Assembly (NCBI GenBank): GCA_002314935.1
Contig: DCHW01000030.1
Span: 1 to 64,000 of the forward strand
Direction: 5' to 3'
Origin: Clostridiales bacterium UBA1742
GTDB lineage: Bacteria > Bacillota > Clostridia > TANB77 > CAG-508
Length of the DNA: 64,000 nucleotides
Shown here: positions 43,111 to 53,339 of the stretch, piece after piece
Layout: the number at the start of each line of letters is the position of its first letter
Position numbering within the stretch: position 1 is the stretch's first letter
Position numbers and translations under genes: made by a program
Notes under the pieces: model-generated
What the model was told of the DNA's origin: nothing
The model's database searches: none
Seen by the model: the letters and a program-made list of their open reading frames with translations, nothing else

Positions 43111-45519
43111 TTATTTTACAACAATATTATAAATTTTATTTTTTACATAAATTTCTTTTATAATTGTTTTATCTTTCAAGAAATTTGAAACTTCTTTTTT
43201 AGCTAATTCTTTAATAGTTTGTTCATCAGTATTTAAAGAAATATCAATGACAGCTTTTACTTTACCATTTATTTGAACTGGTATTTTTAGAGTAGAGTCT
43301 ATTGTTTTGGATTCGTCATAAATTGGCCAAGTTGATGTACAAATTGGAGAATATCCTAATTCTTCGTTTAATTCTTCAGTAATATGTGGTGCGATTGGGT
43401 TAAGTAATGTTAATAATAAATGATAATCTTCTTTTGTAATATTATCTTTATCATCATAATTATTAGCTAAAATCATTAAAGCAGAAACAGCGGTATTATA
43501 TGCCATTGTTGTTAAATCATTTTGTACTTTTTTAATTGTTTTATTTATTATAGATTCAAGGTCTTTTGAATAATTATTACCATCTATAATTTTATCTTTT
43601 AGACGTATAACTTTATCTATAAAGCGTTTGCATCCTTTTAAAGAATCAGTACTCCATGGTGCATCTCCAGTGTAATCTCCCATAAACATTTCATAAAGTC
43701 TTAATGTATCTGCTCCATATTCATCAATAATATCATCAGGATTTATTACATTTCCTTTTGATTTACTCATTTTTTCGTTGTTACTTCCTAAAACCATACC
43801 ATGACTAACTCTTGTCCATATCATTTCTTTTTTAGGAACAAGTCCAATATTATATAAAAATTGAACCCAAAATCTTGCATATAATAAATGTCTTGCTGTA
43901 TGTTCCATACCACCATTATACCAATCGACTCTGTTCCAATATTTCATAGCATCCATTGAAGCAAATTCTTTATCATTATGTGGATCCATAAATCTTAAGA
44001 AATACCAGCTAGAGCCCGCCCAGTTTGGCATAGTGTCTGTTTCTCGTTTTGCCTTACCTCCACAATGAGGGCAAGTTGTATTTACCCAATTTTCTATATT
44101 GGCAAGAGGACTTTCTCCGTTTTCTGTAGGTTCATATTCAGCAACATCAGGTAATAATAAAGGTAAATCTTCTTCTTTAAGTGGTTGCCATCCACATTTT
44201 TCACAATATACCATTGGAATTGGTTCTCCCCAAAATCTTTGTCTAGAAAATACCCAATCTCTCATTTTATAATTATTAACTCTTCTAGCGATTCCTTCGT
44301 TTTCTAATTTTGTTGTTATTGCTTCTTTGGCATTTTCTACGGTCATACCAGTAAATTCTTCAGAATTAATTAATTTACAGCCTTTATTTAAATAATCTTG
44401 TTTTTCAAAAGCACAAGTGTTGGTATCTCTTCCATCAATAACTTGAAGCATTTCAAGATTATGTTCTTGAGCATATTCATAATCTCTTTGATCATGACTT
44501 GGGACCGCCATAACACATCCTGTTCCGTAGTCACCTAAAACAAAATCACCAAGGAAAATTGGAACTTCTTTGCCATTAATAGGGTTAATAGCCATAACTC
44601 CTTCAAGTTTACATCCGGTTTTACCTTTGTTTAATTCAGTTCTATCCATGTTTGATTTTTTAGCAGTTTCTTCTATATATTTATTAACTTCTTCTTTGTT
44701 TTTAATTCTAGGCATTAATTCTTTAATTAATTTTCCATCAGGTGCAATAACAAAAAAAGTAATACCATAAACTGTTTCTATACATGTTGTAAATATAGAA
44801 AATTTACCACCATCAACAATATTAACATCTAATTCAACACCTGTAGATTTACCAATCCAGTTAATTTGACCTAGTTTAACTCTATCTGCAAAATTAGTGT
44901 CATCTAATCCTGTTAATAAATCTTCTGCATAATCGCTCATCCTAAGCATCCATTGAGATTTTTCTTTTTGAACAACAGTTGTACCACATCTTTCACAAAC
45001 TCCACCAGCTGCATCCTCATTAGATAAAACTGATTTACAGGTTGGACACCAATTAACAGGAATTGTATCTTTGTATGCCATATTATGTTTGTAAAATTGT
45101 AAAAATTGCCATTGCGTCCATTTATAATAGTCGGGATCCGTAGTAGAAAACTCTCTTGACCAGTCAAAAGAAAAACCTAAATTTTTCATTTGTCCTTTAA
45201 ATGTTTTTATATTTTCTTTTACTGCATCTTTTGGATGTATATGATTTTTTATAGCATATTGTTCTGCAGGTGCACCAAATGCATCCCAGCCCATTGGGTA
45301 TAAAACATTGTAACCTTGCATTCTTTTCATTCTAGCTAGTGCATCTTGAGCAGTATAGCTTCTAACATGTCCAACATGAAGGCCACTTCCAGAAGGATAT
45401 GGAAATTCAACTAAAATATAATAAGGGTCTTTTTTATCACCTGTATTAGATTTAAAAGTTTCATTTTCATCCCAATAATTTTGCCATTTTTTTTCTATTT
45501 CGTTATGATTATAATCCAT
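43111..45519 (-). CDS. leuS: Leucyl-tRNA synthetase
   Basis: 802 residues, bacterial type. The HIGH motif appears as PYPSGSGLHVGHVRSY (about 36-51) and KMSKS in NEKMSKSKGNVI. The zinc hooks WCPTCKSVLSNEDA and WVNTTCPHCGGKA are present, with the CP1 editing domain between them (TGCVMAVPSHDQRD). It charges tRNA-Leu in the cytosol. AGGAGAGG precedes the start. No T-box is seen upstream, unlike many clostridial leuS genes. Confidence 0.97.
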   Translation of the reverse strand: MDYNHNEIEKKWQNYWDENETFKSNTGDKKDPYYILVEFPYPSGSGLHVGHVRSYTAQDALARMKRMQGYNVLYPMGWDAFGAPAEQYAIKNHIHPKDAVKENIKTFKGQMKNLGFSFDWSREFSTTDPDYYKWTQWQFLQFYKHNMAYKDTIPVNWCPTCKSVLSNEDAAGGVCERCGTTVVQKEKSQWMLRMSDYAEDLLTGLDDTNFADRVKLGQINWIGKSTGVELDVNIVDGGKFSIFTTCIETVYGITFFVIAPDGKLIKELMPRIKNKEEVNKYIEETAKKSNMDRTELNKGKTGCKLEGVMAINPINGKEVPIFLGDFVLGDYGTGCVMAVPSHDQRDYEYAQEHNLEMLQVIDGRDTNTCAFEKQDYLNKGCKLINSEEFTGMTVENAKEAITTKLENEGIARRVNNYKMRDWVFSRQRFWGEPIPMVYCEKCGWQPLKEEDLPLLLPDVAEYEPTENGESPLANIENWVNTTCPHCGGKAKRETDTMPNWAGSSWYFLRFMDPHNDKEFASMDAMKYWNRVDWYNGGMEHTARHLLYARFWVQFLYNIGLVPKKEMIWTRVSHGMVLGSNNEKMSKSKGNVINPDDIIDEYGADTLRLYEMFMGDYTGDAPWSTDSLKGCKRFIDKVIRLKDKIIDGNNYSKDLESIINKTIKKVQNDLTTMAYNTAVSALMILANNYDDKDNITKEDYHLLLTLLNPIAPHITEELNEELGYSPICTSTWPIYDESKTIDSTLKIPVQINGKVKAVIDISLNTDEQTIKELAKKEVSNFLKDKTIIKEIYVKNKIYNIVVK

Positions 45520-45657
45520 AAATTGTCCTCTCCTTATTTAATTATAAAATTTTATCAAATTATATAACAAAAAATGTATAAAATAAAGTAAAAACTATTA
45601 TTTTTTATAAATATTTGATATAATGAGGATGAAAATTATAAGAAAGAAGGAAAACAA

Positions 45658-46407
45658 ATGAAAGCATTAATAACAGGTGCATCATCAGGGATAGGCAAAG
45701 AAATGTCAATATATTTGTCAAAACAAGGAATTGATTTAGTATTAGTTGGAAGAGATGAAAACAAACTCAAAAGTGTTCAAAACATGATAAAAACAGATGT
45801 GAATGTAGATATAATAGTGATGGATTTAAGTATAGGAGAAAATTGCGTAGAAGTATTTAATAAAATACCAGATATAGATATATTAATAAATAATGCTGGT
45901 TTTGGAACTTGTGGAAACATTACGGAAACAGATATTTTAACGGAAATGAATATGATTAATACAAATATATGTGCAGTGCATATGTTAACTAAATTATATT
46001 TAAAAAGAATGAATGAAAAAAATAGTGGATATATTTTAAATGTTGCTTCAATTGCAGCTTTTATGCCAGGACCGCTTATGGCAACATATTATTCAACTAA
46101 ATCTTATGTATATAGATTTACAGAAAGTATTTATGAAGAACTAAATAAAATGGGATCAAAAGTTTCAATTAGTTGTTTATGTCCTGGACCTATAAAAACT
46201 AATTTTTTGGATACTGCAAATGTAAAATTTAAAGTTAAATTGATGAGCAGTGAATATGTAGCTAAATATGCGATAGATAAAATGTTTAAGAAAAAAAGAA
46301 TTATTGTGCCAGGAATTCAAAATAAAGCTGTAAGATTTTTAAGCAAATTATTTCCTGATAGAATAACTGCTAAAATAATATATGGAATGCAAGAACAAAA
46401 AATGTAG
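45658..46407 (+). CDS. Short-chain dehydrogenase/reductase
   Basis: 249 residues. The NAD(P) site is TGASSGIGKEMS (about 6-17), followed by NNAGFGTCG. The catalytic triad is S in NVASIAAF with Y-(x)3-K in YYSTKSYVYRF, and the PGPIKTNF loop is present, all typical of classical SDRs of the DltE/YqjQ kind. The substrate is open. Its stop codon lies inside the first unit of the tandem palindromic repeat that separates it from the patatin gene. Confidence 0.9.
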   Translation: MKALITGASSGIGKEMSIYLSKQGIDLVLVGRDENKLKSVQNMIKTDVNVDIIVMDLSIGENCVEVFNKIPDIDILINNAGFGTCGNITETDILTEMNMINTNICAVHMLTKLYLKRMNEKNSGYILNVASIAAFMPGPLMATYYSTKSYVYRFTESIYEELNKMGSKVSISCLCPGPIKTNFLDTANVKFKVKLMSSEYVAKYAIDKMFKKKRIIVPGIQNKAVRFLSKLFPDRITAKIIYGMQEQKM

Positions 46408-46490
46408 ATGTGATTTTAATCACACAAAAAAATGTAGGGACAATTTTAATCACACAAAAAAATGTAGGGGCGATTTTAATCGCCCGTAGG
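46401..46490 (+). repeat. Three tandem 30-bp units of the dispersed palindromic repeat
   Basis: Period 30 (46401, 46431, 46461), each AATGTAG-(x)5-ATTTTAATC. Units 1 and 2 are diverged (GTGATTTTAATCAC; GACAATTTTAATCAC). Unit 3 (46463-46486) is the exact dispersed form. The array fills the gap up to the GGGAGG ribosome site of the patatin gene. Confidence 0.85.
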
Positions 46491-46501
46491 GAGGCAAAAG
46501 A

Positions 46502-47350
46502 ATGAAAATAGGATTAGCTTTATCTGGTGGTGGAGTTAGAGGCGCAGCTCAAATAGGAGCAATAAAAGCATTACAAGAGAATAATATAAAAATAGATGTT
46601 ATTTCAGGAACTTCTGCGGGAAGTATAGTTGCAGCATTATATTGTATGGGCTATACTACAGAAGAAATGTTAAATTTATTTAATTATTTTGCTAAGGAAA
46701 CTATGGGGATAGGTCCCAAAAATATATATGATGGAATAAAAGAAAAACATGGAATTTTACTCGGAGGAATAACATCAAGTTTAAATATAGAAAAAGCAAT
46801 AACAGAAGTTGCTAGATTAAAAGGGTTAAAAAATATAAAAGATATAAAAATGCCAATATCAATACCTGCAACAGATCTTGTACAAAATAAAGAAATAGTA
46901 TTTACAAACAATCAAGCAGCAGAGGGAGACTATTACATAAAAGATATTGAAATAGGAAAAGCAGTAAGAGCAAGTTCAACATTTCCGTGTATGTATAGTC
47001 CTTTTGAATATCAGGGATATCAATTTGTAGATGGAGGAGTTTTTGATAATTTACCATCTATAGAAGCTAGATATTTAGGCGCTGATAAAATATTATCAAT
47101 TAAATTTAGCTTAAAGCCACATAAAAATGAAAAAACGATATATAATATTGCTATGCAGTCTTTAGATTTAATGACAGAAAATTTAATAAGGCCATCTATA
47201 AAAGAAAGCGATTATGTTTTGGATATTGATGTAAAAGATGCAAAACCATTTAGTATTAAAAAAATCAATTTTTGTTATGAAGAAGGATATAGGCAAACTT
47301 TGCTTCAAATTGATAAAATAAAAAATGTATTAGAATGTAATGACAATTAA
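46502..47350 (+). CDS. Patatin-like phospholipase
   Basis: 282 residues. The oxyanion loop is GGGVRGAAQIGAIKAL (about 9-24), nucleophile elbow GTSAGS (Ser about 41), and catalytic Asp in FVDGGVFDN. That is the complete Ser-Asp dyad of the RssA/YchK-like bacterial patatins. It likely hydrolyses acyl esters of lipids; it is cytosolic or membrane-peripheral, with no signal peptide. GGGAGG lies seven bases before ATG, directly after the palindromic repeat. Confidence 0.9.
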   Translation: MKIGLALSGGGVRGAAQIGAIKALQENNIKIDVISGTSAGSIVAALYCMGYTTEEMLNLFNYFAKETMGIGPKNIYDGIKEKHGILLGGITSSLNIEKAITEVARLKGLKNIKDIKMPISIPATDLVQNKEIVFTNNQAAEGDYYIKDIEIGKAVRASSTFPCMYSPFEYQGYQFVDGGVFDNLPSIEARYLGADKILSIKFSLKPHKNEKTIYNIAMQSLDLMTENLIRPSIKESDYVLDIDVKDAKPFSIKKINFCYEEGYRQTLLQIDKIKNVLECNDN

Positions 47351-47417
47351 AATTATATTATAGTGTAAAAATTAATGGTTAGTATTTTGATAGAATATCA
47401 AAGAAGGAGGCAAAATA

Positions 47418-47639
47418 ATGTATATTGTATCTATAAAAGTAATGGAAAGGGCTAATGAAGCAACTAATCTTCAAACAATTTTAACAAAGTATGGTAATAA
47501 CATAGAAACAAGAATAGGAATTAATACTTTAGATGAACATGGTTTAATAATAATTGTATATAATAATGAAAATATAGAAGAGTTTATTACTGAAATAAAT
47601 AAACTTGATAATGTAAAAACAAACTATATGAAAGCGTAA
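47418..47639 (+). CDS. ACT-like small protein (iron-hydrogenase regulator TM1266 type)
   Basis: 73 residues. YIVSIKVMERANEATNLQTILTKYGNNIETRIG-(x)-N and then GLIIIVYNNENIEEFITEINKLDNVKT follow the β-α-β-β-α-β pattern of small ACT/NikR-C-like proteins annotated as iron-only hydrogenase system regulators. No DNA-binding region; function unproven. AGAAGGAGG precedes ATG, and a strong terminator follows. Confidence 0.7.
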   Translation: MYIVSIKVMERANEATNLQTILTKYGNNIETRIGINTLDEHGLIIIVYNNENIEEFITEINKLDNVKTNYMKA

Positions 47640-47664
47640 AAACACTACGGAATTAAGGAATATA

Positions 47665-47700
47665 AAAAACATCTTTTTTAATTAAAAGATGTTTTTTTGT
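47665..47700 (+). terminator. Terminator after the ACT-like gene
   Basis: AAAACATCTTTT pairs with AAAAGATGTTTT, followed by further T. Confidence 0.85.
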
Positions 47701-47850
47701 ATAATAATTGGGAAGCTGGATGAAGTTTGATTGTAAAGTAATTTGTACAATGTGGTGAAGTGGCTTTTACAAAATTAAATAAATAATAGTAAAATATAGA
47801 ATTAATCTAGATTTTTCAACAAATAATTAAAATAAAATTACTAAAATCCC

Positions 47851-47879
47851 TTGAAAAAGTTTACATAAACGTATATAAT
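47851..47879 (+). promoter_or_regulatory. Near-consensus promoter for the surface-protein genes
   Basis: TTGAAA (47851-47856), 17 bases, TATAAT (47874-47879). It leaves an untranslated leader of about 250 bases before ATG 48143. The rest of 47701-48142 is AT-rich without a gene; GTTTACATAAAC overlapping the spacer is a near-palindrome that could bind a regulator. Confidence 0.7.
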
Positions 47880-48142
47880 ATAATATGTTAATAAGTATAA
47901 TTACGTGGTTTATGCATAATTATAAAATGTCATAAAAATGTAATTTTTTAAATTTATTCTTTTACAAATGTGTTTCCGTAAACAAATTTCCAAAAGGATG
48001 TTGAAACAACTGAAATTACAGCATATATTGATATTGACAATATAAGATAAAAATGTAAAAATAATGCTATATAATTGTATAATTTTACAAATTATATTAA
48101 TTATATATATTAAATAAGAAGAGTTTAGTAGGAGGAACTATC

Positions 48143-51100
48143 ATGTTTAATTATTTAAGTACAGAAAAAGGAAAGATTACAACTAAAGTTTTGGCGGTGT
48201 TATTGATAATAACTTTAACACTTGTTAATTTTATTGTTTTAGGCTCAAATATAGGAAAGATAAATATTTCTTTTGCTGCAGATGCAGATGAAACATCAGA
48301 AAGTAATGTTAGATATAGTGTTTATCTTGATGAAGGAAAAACTACAACAGAGACAATAACAGATATTAACAATCAGGATTTGAAATTGTATGTTACTGTT
48401 GAGGTAAAAAATCAAGGAAGCTTGGAAAATGCAACATTAAATTTTGCAAATACAAATTTTTATTTGAAGTCTGATAATACAAAAACAAGTATAAATTTAG
48501 GAACAATACAAGCTGGAACAAAATTAGAAAAGGTTTATAATATTGTACCTAAAACAGATACACAATTTAATTTAAATTGGTTAAACATGGATAGTGTAAT
48601 AACTCTTACTGGTTCATATAAAAGTGATGATGGAACAAGTGAGTTAAAGGCTGATGATACAAAAAATCAAAGAAAAGTTAATATTAAATTAGATGCTCCT
48701 ACAAAAATTGGTGAAGAAGATAATAATAATCATAAAATAAATCTTAATCAAGAATTTATAACAAACCAAATCTTAACAGTTAATGGATTTTCAAAAAGAG
48801 TTATACAAGAAATGGTATGTGTAAATGTTAATAACAATAGTTATCCAACAAAATCAACATATATAGAAGCAACCAATCCAATAAGTGGAGTAACACCAGA
48901 GCTTGTAAAAGTTGCGACTTATGGAACTGCTGCAACAAATGGAAAATATTTAGAGTTTGGAACAAAAGAAGATAATAAAGCTGGATATTACGAATATGAT
49001 TCAGAAAATAAAAAAGTAAAAATAACAGTAAATAATAATGCAGATGAAAATAATTGTATTTCTTGGGAAAAAAATACTGCTGATGTTTTTGTAATAACAT
49101 ATGTATATCCAGAAATAACAGAAACCAAAAACATGGATACAAAAATAACTGCGCAAGCTACAATGTATACATATTTAAATAATAACAATAATTATGCTTC
49201 TGCTGAAAAAGAAATAAAAACAACTTTAGAAAATAAAAGTATAAATCCAGAAATAAGTGTATCTGTAACTGGTGAAATATTTAAAGGAAATATGAACTTA
49301 GGCAAAGATACAGAATTTATGACATTATGGCAAGCTGGAATTAGTGATGCTAATTTAATGGATACTATTATTTTAACGGATGGTTCATTAACTGATGAAT
49401 TTAATAAAGAAGCAGGAATTAATCCTACAACATATTATAAAGCTACATATATTAATGTAGAAGAAATGAAAAATCTTTTAGGAGAAGATGGAACAATTAC
49501 AATAATTGGAGATAAGGAATATATAGTTAATAAAGATACATCTAAAGGAGAAAATCAATTTAAAGATTATTATAAAGTTGAGTATACAGGAGAAACAAAT
49601 GTTATTATGATAAAAACTTCTAATCCTGTAAAAGAAGGAATAATAACAGTTATAAATGATAAAGCTTTAAAATCTAATGAAAATGTTAAAAATAATTTAG
49701 ATAAAATAAATAAGTTAATAACACAAGTTTCGCTTACATATGGAAATGGTAATGATATAGTTGGAGGAACTGACTCTATAAATGTAGTTAGTGAGGAAAT
49801 GGCAATTTCAAATACAGTATATGCTATTTCAGCAGAAGCAGACAAAAAAGAAATTTCTACAACACAAGCTACAGATGTTAATTTTACAATAACATTGAAA
49901 CAAGATAGTGCAAAATATACATTGTATAAAAATCCGGTTATAACAGTAGAATTACCAGAATATATTGATGCAATTGAGTGTAATAATGAAAATGTTTCAT
50001 TATTAAATGCCGATGGAATATTTGAAATAGAATCAACATATTTAAATAACACATATGATAAGCCAATAATTCAAGTAGAATTAAAAGGAGAAAGTACAGC
50101 TTATGGAGAAAATCCACAAATATTAATAAAGGCAAAATTAAAAACTGATAGTATAATGCCAACAACTGCAGGTACAGTAAATGTTTCTGTAAGTCAAAAT
50201 AATAATGCAATTGCAAGTAAATCAATATCATTAAATGCAAAAGCAGAAACTACTTTATTAACAGCAACTGCAGTAAAAGTTGGAGAAAATGATATACAAA
50301 CTGCGTTTAAAGAAAATATAACTGCACAAACAATAGAAACTGAAAATAAAGAACCAATTTCTGTAAATGTTACTGGAACTGTAATAAACAATATGGGATC
50401 TGATTTAACAAATGCTGCTGTAATTGGCAAATTAGATGGTAATTTGGGTGCAACACTAAAAAATATAAATGCAAATGCAACAATTAGTTACACAGCAGAT
50501 AATGAAGTAGCTGAAAGTAGCAATTGGGTAAGCGAAATGCCAGCTAAAGCTACTGGTTATAAATTAGTATTTGATTCTATGAAGAATACTGAAACAAAGA
50601 AATTTAATTTAATACTTGAACTACCTGTAGGATTAACAACTAATAAATCAATGGATGTTGCATATACAGTAATTGCTGGAACTACAAGGGTTGAATCACC
50701 AGTAGTAACATTAAATACACCACAAAATGCAAAATTAGAATTAACAGTTACACCATCAGTAGAAAATAATGAAACTGTATATGAAGGTCAAACTTTAAGT
50801 TATGAAGTGAAAGTTAAAAATACAGGAGATGGAACAGTAAAAAATATAAATGTATCAAACATCGTACCAGAAGGAACAACATTAGTTTCTACAAGTGCTT
50901 CATCATGGACAATAGCTTCATTAGAAGCAGGAAAAGAAGAAACTAAAACAATGCAATTAACAGTAAATAACTTAGCTTCAGGAGAAACAGAAAAAGAAAT
51001 AAATGTAAAAACAACTGTAACACAAGAATATTTGGAAAGTGAATTAACAAATAATGTTAAGAATGTAGTTAAAAAATCACCTTTATTGGTATCATTTGCA

Positions 51101-53320
51101 TTACATAAAAATTATAGTGATATTGTTTTAAATGATACTATCATTTATCGAATTACAATAAAGAATAATTCAAATGAAGATATTGAAAATTTAAAGATTG
51201 AAAATATTGTGCCAAATGAACTTGAATATGAAGAAGTAATAATTTGTTCTGAAGACGATGAACAAGAGACAAAATTTAATAAAGTTGATACAAAATATAG
51301 TTTGGATAATGTAAATCTAGGAAAAAATCAAACAAAAACAATTGAGATTGAAGCTAAAATAGTAAATTACAATAAAAATGGTTTAATAAATAATTTAGAT
51401 TTTTCTTGGGGAGATTCTAAAAAGGCTACTTTTACAGATGTAAGAAATATGGTAAAACCATCTACGATTTCTTTAAATATTGCATCAGACAAAACAGATA
51501 AAGAATTAAATACTGATGATATAATAGAATACAATGTTGAAGTAAAAAATGAAGGTTTTTCAGATACAAAAGTAGATTTAAAAATTAATTTAACAGAGGG
51601 ATTAGAACTTACTGCAATTAAAAATTCTGAAGAAGATATATTGGTAACAGATGAAATGAAACAAAATGGTGAGTGTATAATAACTGAGGAATATATAGAA
51701 AAAAATAAAAGTACAAATATTAAAATTACAGCTAAAGTAGTGGTTGATCAAGAAAATATATCTGAAAATAAAGAAGTTTCAATACAAGCATCAGCGATTA
51801 GAGGAAAATATATTGAAGAGTCAAATAAACTTACAAATATAGTAAAAAAAGCAGAATTAAAACCACTTACAGTAACTATGAGTTCTTCTAAAGCTGATAA
51901 AGAAGTAAATACAAATGATGTAGTTGAATATTATGTTTTATTATTAAATGCTAATAAAAAAGATATTACAACAAATGTAAAAATTACATTATCAAATAGT
52001 TTAGCAATAAACAAAATAGAGACAGTTAATGATACAGATATTGCAATGACAAAAACAGATGTTGATAATAAAAATGAATATACAATTAATGATATTATTG
52101 TGCCTGCAGAAAATACTGTTAAATTAAAAGTTACATCAACTGTAACAAGAAATCAAAATGATTTAACATCAAATTTAACATTAAGTGCAAAAGCAGTAGC
52201 TATAACAGATGAAACACAACAAGAATCAAATATAATTAACTGTGTATTAAAGAAAATAAATTCAGACAATCCTGATAAGCCAGACAATCCTGACAATCCT
52301 GACAATCCTGATAAGCCAGACCCAATAACATCAAAATATTTTATATCAGGAAAAATTTGGTTAGATGAAAATAAAGATGGTCTTATGGGTAATAATGAAA
52401 AAGGCATTAAAGAAATAAATGTTAATATTAAAAATGCTTTAACAGGAGAATTTCTAAAAGATAATAATGGTAATTTAATTAAAACAACAACAAATAGTGA
52501 AGGTGTATATAAATTTGAAAAGCTTGATGCAGGTAAATATATATTAGTATTTGATTGTGATGTACAAACCTATGGAGTAACTACTGGAAAAGATTCTGTA
52601 GGAGTAATTGTTACTGAAGAAGGAAATACTTTTGTAAAAACAGATACAATTGAAATTGTAGATAAAGATATAATAAATTTAAATATTGGATTAGTGGAAA
52701 ATCCAACATTTGATTTACAACTAGATAAATATGTTTCTAAAATAACAGTACAAAATGTAGATGGAACAACAACATATAATTATAATAAAACACAACTTGC
52801 AAAAGCAGAAATTTCATCAAAGAAAATGGCTGGTTCTGTGGTAGTTGTAGAATATACAATTGATGTAACAAATAAAGGAGAAATACCTGGATATGTAGAT
52901 TCAATTGTAGATTATGTATCACCAGAATATACATTTAGTTCAGAATTAAATACAAATTGGTATGAAGGTGCAGATAATTATTTATATGATTTAGAACTAG
53001 GAAATGAAGAAATTATGCCAGGTGAAACAAAATCTGTAACTTTAGTATTAACTAAAACAATGACTAATACTAATACTGGATTAATAACAAATACTGCAGA
53101 AATTTCAGAAGCATTTAATGAATTTGCTTTTGAAGATGTAAACTCAATACCAGGTAATATGGAACAAAAAGAAAATGATATGTCATCAGCAGATGTAATT
53201 ATATCTGTAAAAACTGGTGGAACAGGACTTTATATAGGAATATTTATAGCAAGTTTACTTATATTAGGTGGCGGAATTTACCTAGTAAATAAAAAGGTAA
53301 TTGCTAAAAAAGATATATAG
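48143..53320 (+). CDS. Giant surface protein with DUF11-type repeats and SdrD B-like domain
   Basis: 1725 residues. The signal sequence is TTKVLAVLLIITLTLVNFIVLG, with likely cleavage after SFA-AD. Long stretches of immunoglobulin-like β domains follow. At least four DUF11-like repeats (about 880-1365) show VEVKNEG/VKNTGDGTVKNINVSNIVPEG patterns. A Pro/Asp/Asn hinge (NPDKPDNPDNPD, about 1375-1392) precedes an SdrD B-like domain (SGKIWLDENKDGLMGNNE, about 1398-1495). Another DUF11-like domain and one C-terminal membrane helix (LYIGIFIASLLILGGGIYL) with a basic tail end it. No LPxTG is seen (SVKTGG instead), so anchoring may be by the membrane helix or an unusual sortase motif. AGGAGGAACT precedes ATG. 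Confidence 0.85.
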   Translation: MFNYLSTEKGKITTKVLAVLLIITLTLVNFIVLGSNIGKINISFAADADETSESNVRYSVYLDEGKTTTETITDINNQDLKLYVTVEVKNQGSLENATLNFANTNFYLKSDNTKTSINLGTIQAGTKLEKVYNIVPKTDTQFNLNWLNMDSVITLTGSYKSDDGTSELKADDTKNQRKVNIKLDAPTKIGEEDNNNHKINLNQEFITNQILTVNGFSKRVIQEMVCVNVNNNSYPTKSTYIEATNPISGVTPELVKVATYGTAATNGKYLEFGTKEDNKAGYYEYDSENKKVKITVNNNADENNCISWEKNTADVFVITYVYPEITETKNMDTKITAQATMYTYLNNNNNYASAEKEIKTTLENKSINPEISVSVTGEIFKGNMNLGKDTEFMTLWQAGISDANLMDTIILTDGSLTDEFNKEAGINPTTYYKATYINVEEMKNLLGEDGTITIIGDKEYIVNKDTSKGENQFKDYYKVEYTGETNVIMIKTSNPVKEGIITVINDKALKSNENVKNNLDKINKLITQVSLTYGNGNDIVGGTDSINVVSEEMAISNTVYAISAEADKKEISTTQATDVNFTITLKQDSAKYTLYKNPVITVELPEYIDAIECNNENVSLLNADGIFEIESTYLNNTYDKPIIQVELKGESTAYGENPQILIKAKLKTDSIMPTTAGTVNVSVSQNNNAIASKSISLNAKAETTLLTATAVKVGENDIQTAFKENITAQTIETENKEPISVNVTGTVINNMGSDLTNAAVIGKLDGNLGATLKNINANATISYTADNEVAESSNWVSEMPAKATGYKLVFDSMKNTETKKFNLILELPVGLTTNKSMDVAYTVIAGTTRVESPVVTLNTPQNAKLELTVTPSVENNETVYEGQTLSYEVKVKNTGDGTVKNINVSNIVPEGTTLVSTSASSWTIASLEAGKEETKTMQLTVNNLASGETEKEINVKTTVTQEYLESELTNNVKNVVKKSPLLVSFALHKNYSDIVLNDTIIYRITIKNNSNEDIENLKIENIVPNELEYEEVIICSEDDEQETKFNKVDTKYSLDNVNLGKNQTKTIEIEAKIVNYNKNGLINNLDFSWGDSKKATFTDVRNMVKPSTISLNIASDKTDKELNTDDIIEYNVEVKNEGFSDTKVDLKINLTEGLELTAIKNSEEDILVTDEMKQNGECIITEEYIEKNKSTNIKITAKVVVDQENISENKEVSIQASAIRGKYIEESNKLTNIVKKAELKPLTVTMSSSKADKEVNTNDVVEYYVLLLNANKKDITTNVKITLSNSLAINKIETVNDTDIAMTKTDVDNKNEYTINDIIVPAENTVKLKVTSTVTRNQNDLTSNLTLSAKAVAITDETQQESNIINCVLKKINSDNPDKPDNPDNPDNPDKPDPITSKYFISGKIWLDENKDGLMGNNEKGIKEINVNIKNALTGEFLKDNNGNLIKTTTNSEGVYKFEKLDAGKYILVFDCDVQTYGVTTGKDSVGVIVTEEGNTFVKTDTIEIVDKDIINLNIGLVENPTFDLQLDKYVSKITVQNVDGTTTYNYNKTQLAKAEISSKKMAGSVVVVEYTIDVTNKGEIPGYVDSIVDYVSPEYTFSSELNTNWYEGADNYLYDLELGNEEIMPGETKSVTLVLTKTMTNTNTGLITNTAEISEAFNEFAFEDVNSIPGNMEQKENDMSSADVIISVKTGGTGLYIGIFIASLLILGGGIYLVNKKVIAKKDI

Positions 53321-53339
53321 AAGGTAGGAGGTGAAGAAA

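Noticed and set aside
52153..52407. Minus-strand ORF with SGLSGLSGLSGL repeats
   Set aside because: It is the antisense reading of the NPDNPD hinge repeat in the surface protein.
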